Shown here one piece after another: positions 1 to 7,517 of a DNA stretch of 46,872 nt (within the stretch, counting starts at the first letter, position 1; every line of letters begins with the position of its first letter). The position numbers were made by a program, and so were the translations under genes. Source of the DNA: Limivivens faecihominis (lineage in GTDB: Bacteria; Bacillota; Clostridia; Lachnospirales; Lachnospiraceae). The notes beneath the pieces are model-generated. The model saw only the letters and a program-made list of their open reading frames with translations. It searched no databases and had not been told where the DNA came from. The stretch covers positions 1 through 46,872 of the forward strand of contig NZ_JAJEPR010000025.1 of NCBI RefSeq assembly GCF_020686945.1. The letters are read 5' to 3'.

Positions 1-43
1 TCCGCTGATTTACTGCGTAAATCGCTGCTTTCTCATGTTTGGC

Positions 44-103
44 GGGTCCCAAGTTCAAAAGCCTTATCATGCAAGCACGAACGGCTTTTTGAGCTTTTGA
101 CCC
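44..103 (+). terminator. Long hairpin, probable terminator of a gene left of the window
   Basis: Left arm 44-63 (GGGTCCCAAGTTCAAAAGCC) pairs with right arm 83-103, leaving a loop that contains CATGCAAGCACGAAC. The GGCTTTTT on the right resembles a terminator tail. Part of the element (65-112) is repeated downstream of spoVT. Confidence 0.5.
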
Positions 104-118
104 TGGCATCATACTATT

Positions 119-203
119 ACAGTGAAAATTAAGTATCTGCTATATTGACGCAGCAGATGAAAAGTCAGACAAGTCAATATGGCGGTTACTTAATATCCAC
201 TGT
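119..203. repeat. 31-bp inverted repeat with 23-nt loop
   Basis: Positions 119-149 and 173-203 are inverted copies of each other (about 26 of 31 positions pair; ends ACAGTG / CACTGT). The structure is AT-rich and has no T-tract, so it is not a typical terminator. It could be a small palindromic mobile remnant. No coding region is credible from 1 to 472. Confidence 0.6.
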
Positions 204-254
204 ACTATATCACAATGAGACACTAAACATCCGTCATTTCACGCAGTTTTTGTA

Positions 255-374
255 TGACGTAAGCCCCCTATTTTCTAAAGCGGGCCCGCAGGGGGAGCTC
301 GAGGGGGAGGCGGGCTCGCGACTTCGAGCCGCCCCCTCGAATAATAATGCTTTCCCTACGCTTTCCCAAAGCGT
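255..374 (+). repeat. GC-rich palindromic intergenic repeat, copy A
   Basis: Starts TGACGTAAGCCCCCTATTTT and ends with the small hairpin ACGCTTTCCCAAAGCGT. The centre is a strong hairpin, CGAGGGGGAGGCGGGCTCG pairing with CGAGCCGCCCCCTCG. The same outer sequences occur at 45264-45385 (same strand) and inverted at about 45144-45245. The short open frame that crosses this region is a by-product of the repeat. Confidence 0.8.
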
Positions 375-391
375 CAAAATTTGAAATAAAA

Positions 392-420
392 GCATAATTT
401 TTACATTTTCTCACATACTA
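392..420 (+). promoter_or_regulatory. Sigma-G (forespore) promoter of spoVT
   Basis: GCATA at 392-396 and CATACTA at 414-420 are separated by 17 nt. This fits the Bacillus sigma-G consensus GHATR / CATWMTA, and spoVT is a sigma-G gene in Bacillus. The match is read from sequence; use in this organism is inferred. Confidence 0.65.
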
Positions 421-472
421 CCCATACATCATAAATTATGGAAAGTATGTAAGAAGCAGGAGGAATTTTTAT

Positions 473-1021
473 ATGAAAGCTACAGGAATCGTTCGGAGAA
501 TCGACGACCTCGGCCGGGTCGTCATCCCAAAGGAAATTCGCCGCACCCTCCGGATCAAGGAGGGCGATCCCCTCGAGATCTTCACGGATCGCGAGGGCGA
601 AATCATCCTGAAAAAATACTCCCCCATCGGTGAACTCAGCGCCTTCGCCCGGGAATATGCGGAAGCTCTGGCGGCGACCAGCGGGCATAGCGTCTGCATC
701 ACCGACCGCGATCAGGTGGTGGCCGCCGCCGGAAATAACCGAAAAGAATACGCCGGGAAAGCTATCAGCCGTCAGCTGGAGAATCTCATCCAGAACCGGG
801 AGCAGCTCCTGGTGAGCCAGAACCGCCAGAACTGCATTGCAGTGACCGTCGAAGAAAATGAAGGCGCCACCTCCGAGGCCATCAGTCCGATTTTAAGCGA
901 GGGAGATGCCATCGGAGCCGTGATTCTCCTGAACAAAGATACCCGCAGCCGCATGGGAGAAGCAGAAAAAACACTGACCCGCTGTGCCGCCGGTTTTCTG
1001 GGACGGCAGATGGAACAATGA
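473..1021 (+). CDS. spoVT: Stage V sporulation protein T (AbrB-type regulator)
   Basis: A 182-aa transcriptional regulator acting in the forespore, where SpoVT tunes late sigma-G genes including germination genes. The first 50 or so residues are the swapped-hairpin AbrB DNA-binding domain (MKATGIVRRIDDLGRVVIPK, then EIRRTLRIKEGDPLEIF). The remainder fits the SpoVT GAF-like ligand domain, with the expected full length. The start is set by AGCAGGAGGA nine nucleotides upstream of ATG 473. It is monocistronic: a sigma-G-like promoter lies at 392-420 and a structured terminator follows. The gerA operon about 6.5 kb downstream is a plausible target, by family knowledge only. Confidence 0.95.
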   Translation: MKATGIVRRIDDLGRVVIPKEIRRTLRIKEGDPLEIFTDREGEIILKKYSPIGELSAFAREYAEALAATSGHSVCITDRDQVVAAAGNNRKEYAGKAISRQLENLIQNREQLLVSQNRQNCIAVTVEENEGATSEAISPILSEGDAIGAVILLNKDTRSRMGEAEKTLTRCAAGFLGRQMEQ

Positions 1022-1090
1022 AAAAGCCAGGGATGAAATCTGTTTTGTGGATTTCATCCCTATCGTGCAAACACGAACGGCTTTTTGACC
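1022..1090 (+). terminator. Branched terminator of spoVT
   Basis: Outer stem AAAAGCC (1022-1028) pairs with GGCTTTTT (1079-1086). It encloses a perfect 11-bp hairpin (GGGATGAAATC 1030-1040 / GATTTCATCCC 1050-1060) and a small CGTG/CACG hairpin. This predicts a three-way junction followed by T residues. Confidence 0.75.
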
Positions 1091-1108
1091 TTTTGACCCT
1101 GGCATCTT
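1061..1108 (+). repeat. 48-nt repeat, second copy of 65-112
   Basis: Positions 65-112 and 1061-1108 match at 44 of 48 bases, including GAACGGCTTTTTGA and CTTTTGACCCTGGCATC. A weaker relative of the core (ATCATGCGAGCACGAA) lies at 46777-46792. The match extends past the terminator tail, so it is a dispersed element and not only convergent terminator structure. Confidence 0.75.
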
Positions 1109-1187
1109 TTAAATAAATGTATAGTTGTATAAAGTCTGTTTTTGTGATAGGGTAGAATTAAAAAGTATGAAAAATGGAGGGTTTTCT

Positions 1188-2051
1188 ATGAAAATATCTA
1201 CAGAAATTGGTTCAGCCGCCCAGCTGGTAGGCGAGGAAAAAGCAGTAGAGTATGTTGCAAAGGCAGGGTTTGATGCCTGGGATTTTTCGATGTTCGATAT
1301 GTGCGGATATGACTGGAGAAAAAAGGTCCTGGTGCCGTCAGATCATCCGTTGGCATCCGTCGATTATCTGAAGTTTGCCAGAAAATTAAAGCAGATTGGC
1401 CTGGACAACGGCATCGTATGCAACCAGTCCCATGCACCGTTTCCTTCCATTCCGCCCATGCGTCCGTTTTTGAAGCGTGCGATCGAATGTACGGCGGAGG
1501 CTGGCGGTAAAATCTGCATCATTCATCCGGACAATGATAAATCAGCCGAGGAGAACGCTGAGATGTATTTTGATTTGCTGCCCTTTGCGAAAGAGTGCGG
1601 CGTGAAGATCGCCACGGAGAACATGTGGAACTGGAATGAGAAAACGGAAGAGGCCTGCTTTGCAGCCTGTGCGACTTCAGAGAGCTTTTTGGAGCATCTG
1701 AACGCTGTGAATGACAGTTCTTTTGTGGCCTGCCTGGATATCGGCCACGCTGAGATGAGAGGAGTCGGTTCTGGCGCGGTCAATATGATCCGGGCGCTTG
1801 GCCCTCACCTGCAGGCTTTACATATTCACGATACGGATAAAATTCATGATTCTCACCAGATTCCGTTTTCTATGGCTATCGATTTCCAGTCGATTGTCGC
1901 TGCCTTAAAAGAGATCCATTATCAGGGCTATTTTACCCTGGAGGCCAGTTATTATCTGGAAAATTACCCGAAGGATGAAGTCTTAAAGGGTGTGAAAGAA
2001 CTGGCCAAAAGCGCGAGAAAACTGGCGGAGATGTTTGAGCAGGAAGTATAG
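1188..2051 (+). CDS. Sugar phosphate isomerase/epimerase (AP endonuclease 2-like TIM barrel)
   Basis: A 287-aa cytoplasmic TIM-barrel protein of the xylose isomerase-like family, expected to isomerise or epimerise a sugar or inositol derivative with a divalent metal. Family metal ligands are visible: Glu in ATENMWNW, Asp/His in CLDIGHAEM, His/Asp in LHIHDTD, and Glu in FTLEASYY near the C terminus. The frame is open further upstream, but ATG 1188 is preceded by GGAGGG at good spacing and gives the usual family N terminus (MKISTEIG). It stands alone, with no sugar transporter or kinase next to it, so the substrate cannot be named. Confidence 0.85.
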   Translation: MKISTEIGSAAQLVGEEKAVEYVAKAGFDAWDFSMFDMCGYDWRKKVLVPSDHPLASVDYLKFARKLKQIGLDNGIVCNQSHAPFPSIPPMRPFLKRAIECTAEAGGKICIIHPDNDKSAEENAEMYFDLLPFAKECGVKIATENMWNWNEKTEEACFAACATSESFLEHLNAVNDSSFVACLDIGHAEMRGVGSGAVNMIRALGPHLQALHIHDTDKIHDSHQIPFSMAIDFQSIVAALKEIHYQGYFTLEASYYLENYPKDEVLKGVKELAKSARKLAEMFEQEV

Positions 2052-2075
2052 GAAGATACTTCGAAAAGATAGCTT

Positions 2076-2104
2076 TTGATTTTTTACCCCTGTGGTGCTA
2101 TATT
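2076..2104 (+). promoter_or_regulatory. Sigma-A promoter of the PPOX-fold gene
   Basis: TTGATT at 2076-2081 and TATATT at 2099-2104 with a 17-nt spacer, 32 nt upstream of the next start codon. Confidence 0.6.
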
Positions 2105-2135
2105 AAAAGTAAAGACATAATAGGAGGAAACCATC

Positions 2136-2528
2136 ATGGAAGAAGTTGTAAAATTTTTAAAAGATGCGAACACTTATTATCTTGCAACTGTGGAGGGCGA
2201 TCAGCCGAGAGTTCGTCCCTTCGGAACTGCCCACATTTTTGAGGGAAAACTCTATATTCAGACAGGAAAAGTGAAAGAAGTTTCCAAACAGCTCCATGCA
2301 AATCCGAAAGCAGAGATCTGTGCCTTCAAGGGCGGTGAGTGGATCCGGATTGCCGGAGAGCTTGTTGAGGATGACAGAAGAGAGGCCAGACAGTCCATGC
2401 TGGATGATTATCCGGGGTTAAAGAAAATGTATTCCGCCGATGATGGAAATACGGAAGTCTTCTATTTTAAAAATGCGACAGCAACAATTTCTGCTTTTAA
2501 CCATGAACCGAAAGTGATTAAGTTTTAA
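2136..2528 (+). CDS. Pyridoxamine 5'-phosphate oxidase-like flavin-binding protein
   Basis: A 130-aa split-barrel protein of the PPOX family. Such small members usually bind FMN or F420 or heme and are rarely true PdxH enzymes. The N terminus (YYLATVEGDQPRVRPFGTAH) and the ADDGNTEVFYFKNATATI region are typical of short clostridial PPOX proteins. AGGAGG lies 7-8 nt upstream of the ATG. It has its own promoter and terminator, so it is monocistronic. The substrate is unknown; flavin binding is inferred from the fold. Confidence 0.85.
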   Translation: MEEVVKFLKDANTYYLATVEGDQPRVRPFGTAHIFEGKLYIQTGKVKEVSKQLHANPKAEICAFKGGEWIRIAGELVEDDRREARQSMLDDYPGLKKMYSADDGNTEVFYFKNATATISAFNHEPKVIKF

Positions 2529-2532
2529 ATAA

Positions 2533-2571
2533 AAACTCTGCGACAGAAAAAAATCTGCTGCAGAGTTTTTT
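2533..2571 (+). terminator. Terminator after the PPOX-fold gene
   Basis: AACTCTGC pairs with GCAGAGTT around an A-rich loop with extra ACAGA/TCTGC pairing, followed by six T residues. Confidence 0.85.
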
Positions 2572-2635
2572 CACAGGACTTTTTAGCATTATAACCGTGA
2601 AGATTGGTTTCCGATGGGTATAAGGAGAAACGTGT

Positions 2636-3871
2636 ATGAAGAAATGGATGAGTATCATTTGCCTGGGATTTGTTGTCACCGGAGTCATATTGGGGAGAAA
2701 CGGACTGCAAAGTCAGGCGGCAGAGTTGAAACAGCCGGAGAAAATTGAGATAATGGCAGAGGAAAAGCTGGCTTCCAAAGATGGTTTCCGGGTAATAAAC
2801 GGAAAAACCTACTATTACCGGAATGGAAAGAGGGTGAAAGGCTGGCTCCGGCTTTCAAATGGCGCAGGAAGATATTTTGATAGCAGGACCGGGGCCATGA
2901 AACTGGGATTTGCCAAAGTTGGCGGAAAATGGTATTATTTTGAGCCCCGGACGGGATGGTCACGAAGAGGAACCTGGACAGCGAAAAGCGGCAATGTCCG
3001 GTATTTTCGGAATACGACCAGAGATATGGTGACTGGCTGGGTCAGAAATATGAAGGGCGAGAGAAGATATTTTCAGCCATTCAGCGGCATCATGTGTAAA
3101 GGTTTAAAGAAGATCAGGGGAAAATGGTATTATTTCGATCCGGACAGGGGTGTGGCCTGTTCTGGCTGGATTACAGATGAGGCTGGAAACAGGAGATATT
3201 TTGATCCAAAGACCTTTGTTATGGCTGAAGGTGAGCAGACAATTGATGGAAAGACCTATACGTTTGATGAAAAAGGAGTAGGAACATTGAAACAGGATAA
3301 ATGGAACCAGCTTTTGGAAACTTATGAAAATGACAGTTCAGTGAATCAGCTGATCTTTGTACAGTATCAGGGTGGAAGCAATGCACAGGTAATCCTTTAT
3401 GAAAAACAAAATGGAAGCTGGAAAGAGGATTTTTCCTGTCAGGGATATGTTGGTGGCAATGGAATCGATAAAGTGAAGGAAGGAGACCGCAAAACGCCTA
3501 CAGGCGTATTTGGTTTCACAAAAGCGTTCGGTATCAAAGACAATCCCGGAGCGAAGCTTCCTTATACGAAACTGAATCCCTATCTTTACTGGTGTGGGGA
3601 TGAGCAGTGGTACAATACTCTGGTGGATGTCAGGGAGACTCCTCATGAATGTTCCGGTGAACATCTGATTTCATATGTTCCGCATTATAATTATGTGCTG
3701 GCAATTGATTACAATCCGGAATGTATTTTTGGAAAGGGATCTGCAATCTTTCTGCATTGTACGGGAAGTAATCCTTATACGGGCGGCTGTGTGGCAGTCA
3801 GTGAGAGCAATATGATCAGAATTATGCAGACGGTGGATAAAGGGGCTAAGATCTGTATTTATCCGCAATAA
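2636..3871 (+). CDS. Cell-wall-binding repeat protein with L,D-transpeptidase (YkuD) domain
   Basis: A 411-aa exported protein. Residues 1-28 form a signal peptide or anchor. Residues about 50-215 contain choline-binding-type repeats of the pattern GW...G.RYF....G.M (for example KGWLRLSNGAGRYFD and TGWVRNMKGERRYFQ). Residues about 230-411 form a YkuD-type catalytic domain with His374 and Cys385 in LHCTGSNPYTGGCVAVS. YkuD enzymes make 3-3 cross-links in peptidoglycan or attach proteins to it using the cysteine. The motif departs from the usual SHGC form (here TGGC), so specificity may differ. The last 20 codons have a decayed copy at 5647-5709, which suggests a former paralogue nearby. Confidence 0.88.
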   Translation: MKKWMSIICLGFVVTGVILGRNGLQSQAAELKQPEKIEIMAEEKLASKDGFRVINGKTYYYRNGKRVKGWLRLSNGAGRYFDSRTGAMKLGFAKVGGKWYYFEPRTGWSRRGTWTAKSGNVRYFRNTTRDMVTGWVRNMKGERRYFQPFSGIMCKGLKKIRGKWYYFDPDRGVACSGWITDEAGNRRYFDPKTFVMAEGEQTIDGKTYTFDEKGVGTLKQDKWNQLLETYENDSSVNQLIFVQYQGGSNAQVILYEKQNGSWKEDFSCQGYVGGNGIDKVKEGDRKTPTGVFGFTKAFGIKDNPGAKLPYTKLNPYLYWCGDEQWYNTLVDVRETPHECSGEHLISYVPHYNYVLAIDYNPECIFGKGSAIFLHCTGSNPYTGGCVAVSESNMIRIMQTVDKGAKICIYPQ

Positions 3872-3926
3872 AAAGAATCTCTGAGAAAGAGATCAGATTT
3901 TCATTATTCAGAAGCAGAATGATTTT

Positions 3927-3956
3927 CAGCCAGAAGTGTAAGGACACTTTTGGCTG
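3927..3956. terminator. Hairpin between convergent genes
   Basis: A 13-bp arm pair (CAGCCAGAAGTGT / ACACTTTTGGCTG) with loop AAGG separates the transpeptidase gene from tdk on the other strand. T-tracts are weak on both sides. Confidence 0.6.
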
Positions 3957-3971
3957 GAAATCTATTTGGCA

Positions 3972-4538
3972 TTAAACAGGACCGGTTTTTCTTTCGGTGA
4001 AGTGTTTCCGGCATAAGGAAATGTAGCGCTCATTTGCGCCGAGTTCCACCTGCTCGCCGGAAGAAACCATATTGCCGTCGGCATCGATTCGGGCATTGCA
4101 GCGTGCGCCGCGGCCGCACCAGCAGACGGTTTTCAGTTCCTCAATCTTATCAGCCCAGGCCAGCAGCCACATGCTTCCTTCAAAAAGGTTCATCTGGAAA
4201 TCGGTTCTAAGGCCGTAGCAGATCACCGGTATATCGAGATCATCCACGAGGCGGGTAAAAAATTTTACGTCTTCTTTTTTGCAGAACTGCGCTTCATCCA
4301 CGATAATGCAGTCATATTTATTTAATTCATCCAGGGATTTTTCTACCAGATCTTCCACATAGATACAGGGTTGTTCAAGGCCGATGCGGCTGTGCATGAC
4401 GCCAACCTCCCGCGTATCCAGTTTGGGCTTCGCCAGCAACACCTTTTTCCCACGTTCTTTGTAATTGTATGCGACCATCAGAGCGTTCGCTGTCTTGGAA
4501 CTTCCCATAGCCCCATATCGAAAATATAATTTTGCCAT
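3972..4538 (-). CDS. tdk: Thymidine kinase
   Basis: A 188-aa type II thymidine kinase that phosphorylates thymidine with ATP in the salvage pathway. Visible parts are the P-loop region FRYGAMGSSKTANAL, the acid motif CIIVDEAQF, and a zinc-binding lasso with cysteines in CWCGRGARCNARID and CRKHF. ATG 4538 is chosen over the in-frame ATG 12 codons upstream because AAGGAG sits at ideal distance from it and it yields the family N terminus (MAKLYF). It is divergent from the LCP-like gene and appears monocistronic. Confidence 0.95.
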   Translation of the reverse strand: MAKLYFRYGAMGSSKTANALMVAYNYKERGKKVLLAKPKLDTREVGVMHSRIGLEQPCIYVEDLVEKSLDELNKYDCIIVDEAQFCKKEDVKFFTRLVDDLDIPVICYGLRTDFQMNLFEGSMWLLAWADKIEELKTVCWCGRGARCNARIDADGNMVSSGEQVELGANERYISLCRKHFTERKTGPV

Positions 4539-4646
4539 TTTTCTGTCTCCTTTTCTTGGGATAGTATAACACATTTTTCAGATGAAGCCTATCAATCACA
4601 CATTTTTCGGGATATAATATTGTAAAAAATATTGGAGAGGTAACAG

Positions 4647-5579
4647 ATGATCAGGAAAATTTTTAAAGTTACTTTATTGCTGCTCCTCGTAGCAGTCTGT
4701 GGTGTGGGGTATCTGGGGTGGTCCAGAGTAAAAAACAGCCGCCTGGATCTTGATGATGTGGAACTGATGGCTGATCCGGAAGCGGCCCTGGAGGTGGATC
4801 CGGATATTTTGGACGAGATTGCCAGAAGAAAGACGGTGGGAGCAGAAGAGGCTGTACAGGTGCTGAATCAGGAGGAGACGGAAAATGAGTATTCCGGGCT
4901 CAGAATTGTAGATCCGAAGGATATCGTCTGGGAAAGTGACAGGCTTTCGGTGATTGAGAACAAGAATCTCATCAATTTCCTTCTGATCGATCAGGCGCAG
5001 AAAAAAGGTGCGAAAAGGCAGCCAGCAGATCTGATTCTGGTATGCAGTTTCAACCTGGAATCGAAAAAACTGACTCTGATTTCCATAGAAAAAGATCTCT
5101 ATGTGCAGATTCCGGGTTATCAGGACAACAAGATCGGCGCGGCTTACCAGATCGGCGGCATGAAGCTCTTGGATCAGACCATTGAGAAAAATTTGGGCCT
5201 TTCCATCACCCACAATCTGGGCATGGATTTTGATACAATCCTGAGTTTTTTCCCGGAATTGAAAACAACGCCGCATGAGTCTGTAGAGGAGAAAATAGCG
5301 TGTATAAACGCAATTCTTCCGCTGCTGGAAAAGAAAACGCCGACAGAAGTTCTGGAGCTGGCAAACAAACTTCTTTCCGATGTGGTGATGGATCTGGGAC
5401 CTCTTGACTTTCTGAAATATGTGAAGGAGCTTATGGCCTGCGATAAAAATAATATAAAAGAATGCTCTGTTCCGACGGAAGAGGCTTCGGAGAGAGTGCT
5501 TCTGACTATCGGAATGGAAGTACTGCTGCCTGATCTGGAGCAGAATCAGAAATATCTGCGGGAAATGATATACTTTTGA
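4647..5579 (+). CDS. Divergent LytR-CpsA-Psr (LCP)-like membrane protein
   Basis: A 310-aa protein with one N-terminal membrane helix (residues 5-24) and an extracellular LCP-like domain at about 105-205. LCP proteins transfer lipid-linked glycopolymers to peptidoglycan. The fold is recognisable in NLINFLLID, LILVCSFNLESKKLTLISIE, NKIGAAYQIGGMKLLDQTIE and LGMDFDTILSFFPEL. The usual catalytic signatures are altered: the family SIPRD motif reads SIEKD (S146-D150, Arg to Lys149), and the RSDT segment reads RQPADL. It may therefore be a non-catalytic or altered-specificity member. A -10 element TATAAT lies at 4613-4618 and GGAGAGG precedes the ATG. Confidence 0.7.
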   Translation: MIRKIFKVTLLLLLVAVCGVGYLGWSRVKNSRLDLDDVELMADPEAALEVDPDILDEIARRKTVGAEEAVQVLNQEETENEYSGLRIVDPKDIVWESDRLSVIENKNLINFLLIDQAQKKGAKRQPADLILVCSFNLESKKLTLISIEKDLYVQIPGYQDNKIGAAYQIGGMKLLDQTIEKNLGLSITHNLGMDFDTILSFFPELKTTPHESVEEKIACINAILPLLEKKTPTEVLELANKLLSDVVMDLGPLDFLKYVKELMACDKNNIKECSVPTEEASERVLLTIGMEVLLPDLEQNQKYLREMIYF

Positions 5580-5644
5580 TGAAAAGGAGCGGGAAGATTG
5601 ATGGAGAATAACCTCACATTTACTGTTGAGAGGCTGAACCCTGG

Positions 5645-5709
5645 TACAATAGGTCAGGATCTTGCAGAGCGTAGATGGGGGAGCGAAGATCTGTATTTAT
5701 GCAAAGTGA
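5645..5709 (+). pseudogene. Remnant of an L,D-transpeptidase gene 3' end
   Basis: Reading the frame that ends at TGA 5707-5709 gives ILQSVDGGAKICIYAK, which parallels the end of the gene at 2636-3871 (IMQTVDKGAKICIYPQ). Nucleotides 5647-5703 align with 3808-3867 with one deleted base near 5652 and roughly three quarters identity. Only this tail survives. A 46-codon open frame (5601-5741) crosses it in another frame and is probably meaningless. Confidence 0.7.
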
Positions 5710-5737
5710 AACTGCTGAACCTGCAAATAAAATCTCA

Positions 5738-5765
5738 TTGACTTTTGCATAAAAAATGATACAAT
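5738..5765 (+). promoter_or_regulatory. Sigma-A promoter of ispE-gntR
   Basis: TTGACT at 5738-5743 and TACAAT at 5760-5765 with a 16-nt spacer, 57 nt upstream of the ispE start. Confidence 0.75.
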
Positions 5766-5774
5766 ATGGGCAGA

Positions 5775-5784
5775 TTGTATACAA
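5775..5784. promoter_or_regulatory. Palindrome TTGTATACAA, candidate GntR operator
   Basis: A perfect 10-bp palindrome just downstream of the ispE -10 box, at about the transcription start. FCD-type GntR proteins bind short palindromes of this kind, and one is encoded by the next gene. Autoregulation is inferred. Confidence 0.5.
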
Positions 5785-5821
5785 AGTACCAAACGATTTT
5801 TAGAGCTAAGGGGAACAAGTG

Positions 5822-6703
5822 ATGAAGAAGATTCGGTTGAAAGCAATGGCAAAGATCAATCTCGGCCTGGATGTGGTGAGGAAGAGAGAGGATGGATATC
5901 ATGAGGTGCGGATGATTATGCAGACGATCCGCATGTATGACCAGATCGAACTGGAACCCACGGAGGCGCCGGGGATTCGGGTGAGCACCAATTTGAATTA
6001 TCTGCCGACCAATGAGGACAACCTGGTATACAAGGCTGCGAAGCTTCTGATGGATGAGTTTGATGTAAAGAAGGGCCTGAATATCGGGCTTCGGAAATTC
6101 ATCCCGGTGGCAGCCGGAATGGCGGGCGGAAGCTCAGATGCGGCTGCTGTCATGGTGGGTGTGAACCGCCTCTTTCATCTGAATCTTTCCCAGAAGGAGC
6201 TGATGGAGCGGGGCGTGAAGATCGGCGCAGACGTTCCATACTGTATACTCAGAGGAACGGCTCTTGCAGAGGGGATCGGTGAGAAACTGACGCATCTGCC
6301 GCCGGCACCGGCTGGTTATGTGCTGATTGCGAAACCGGGAATCCATGTTTCCACGAAGTTTGTATACACGAATCTGAAGGCAAATGAGCTGGAGAGCCAC
6401 CCGGATATTGACGGCCAGATTCAGGCGATTCGATCCGGTGATCTGAAAAAAGTGGCGGAGCTTTGTGGAAATGTGCTGGAGACCGTGACGATTCCGGCTT
6501 ATCCGGTAATCGAGGAGATCAAGGATGTCATGAAAAAAGGCGGCGCTCTGAACGCCTGCATGAGCGGCAGCGGCCCGACCGTGTTTGGCCTTTTTGACGA
6601 CAGAGAGAAGGCCAAAGCGGTCTATGAGAACCTTTACGGCGGAGAGCTGGCGAAGCAGGTGTATCTGACGACCTTTTTCAATAACCGGAAATCCGGAAGA
6701 TAA
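5822..6703 (+). CDS. ispE: 4-diphosphocytidyl-2-C-methyl-D-erythritol kinase
   Basis: A 293-aa GHMP kinase of the MEP isoprenoid pathway that phosphorylates CDP-methylerythritol at the 2-OH. Visible features are the N-terminal substrate motif AMAKINLGLDV, the ATP-binding glycine loop PVAAGMAGGSSDAAA, and the C-terminal SGSGPTVFGLF motif. ATG 5822 is used; GTG 5819 is one codon upstream. AAGGGG provides the ribosome site. It is first in a two-gene unit with the GntR gene 51 nt downstream. Confidence 0.96.
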   Translation: MKKIRLKAMAKINLGLDVVRKREDGYHEVRMIMQTIRMYDQIELEPTEAPGIRVSTNLNYLPTNEDNLVYKAAKLLMDEFDVKKGLNIGLRKFIPVAAGMAGGSSDAAAVMVGVNRLFHLNLSQKELMERGVKIGADVPYCILRGTALAEGIGEKLTHLPPAPAGYVLIAKPGIHVSTKFVYTNLKANELESHPDIDGQIQAIRSGDLKKVAELCGNVLETVTIPAYPVIEEIKDVMKKGGALNACMSGSGPTVFGLFDDREKAKAVYENLYGGELAKQVYLTTFFNNRKSGR

Positions 6704-6754
6704 GAGATTTGCGGCCGAATGCACAGACGATAAAAGAACGGAGGAGATACAACT

Positions 6755-7447
6755 ATGGCGGACAAGCTTGAAATCCGTATGGATGAGTACCTGCCTTTGC
6801 GAGATGTGGTGTTCAACACCTTACGGCAGGCGATTTTAAAAGGGGAACTGAAACCGGGAGAGAGACTGATGGAGATTCAGCTGGCCAATAAGCTGGGCGT
6901 GAGCCGGACACCGGTCCGTGAGGCAATCCGGAAACTGGAGCTGGAGGGACTGGTACTGATGATCCCGAGAAAGGGAGCGGAGGTTGCCGAGATCACCCGT
7001 CAGGATATGGAGGATGTGCTGGAGGTCCGGACCGCTCTGGAGGAGCTGGCTGTGAAGGATGCCTGCGATCACATCACAGATGCCCAGCTTTCCGAGCTTA
7101 AGAAGGCTTCCAATGAGTTTAAAAAAGCGCTGCTGGAGGGCAAAGATCTCGTCACCTGTGCGGATGCGGACATGCATTTTCATGATGTGATCCTCAGCGC
7201 CACCAACAATCGGCGTCTCATTCAGATGCTGAACAATTTAAGCGAGCAGATGTATCGTTACCGCATGGAGTATCTCAAGGATGAGCGGACTCACAAGACC
7301 CTCATTGAGGAGCACGATGCAATCCGCCGGGCTCTGAAAAAGCATGATAAAGTCAAAGCCGGAGCTGCGATCCGTGTCCATATCGACAATCAAAAGCGCT
7401 CCATTCTGGAGAGCCTGACGGAGAAGGAAGAGGACGAAGAACTCTAA
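6755..7447 (+). CDS. GntR family regulator, FCD (FadR-like) subfamily
   Basis: A 230-aa one-component regulator. The winged-helix domain occupies residues about 10-78 (VVFNTLRQAILKGELKPGER, then LANKLGVSRTPVREAIRKLE). The all-helical FCD effector domain occupies about 85-220, with putative metal-binding His residues in DMHFHDVI and after IEEHDAI. FCD members sense organic acids, sugars acids or similar ligands. It is probably co-transcribed with ispE (51-nt gap, strong GGAGGAG site), so the palindrome at 5775-5784 may be its operator. Its ligand is unknown. Confidence 0.9.
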   Translation: MADKLEIRMDEYLPLRDVVFNTLRQAILKGELKPGERLMEIQLANKLGVSRTPVREAIRKLELEGLVLMIPRKGAEVAEITRQDMEDVLEVRTALEELAVKDACDHITDAQLSELKKASNEFKKALLEGKDLVTCADADMHFHDVILSATNNRRLIQMLNNLSEQMYRYRMEYLKDERTHKTLIEEHDAIRRALKKHDKVKAGAAIRVHIDNQKRSILESLTEKEEDEEL

Positions 7448-7489
7448 ATAATGTATGATTTTCCCATAACTGGATAAAGTAAACATAAG

Positions 7490-7517
7490 AAGGATAGGTG
7501 GATAGCCTATCCTTTTT
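7490..7517 (+). terminator. Terminator between gntR and gerA
   Basis: AAGGATAGG (7490-7498) pairs with CCTATCCTT (7506-7514) around a 7-nt loop and is followed by a T run. It isolates the germination operon from ispE-gntR. Confidence 0.85.

Noticed and set aside
145..384. 79-codon open frame
   Set aside because: It runs through an inverted repeat and the GC-rich palindrome, has no ribosome site and no protein-like pattern.
5601..5741. 46-codon open frame with AAGGAG upstream
   Set aside because: It overlaps, in another frame, a recognisable transpeptidase remnant, so the coding signal belongs to the decayed gene.
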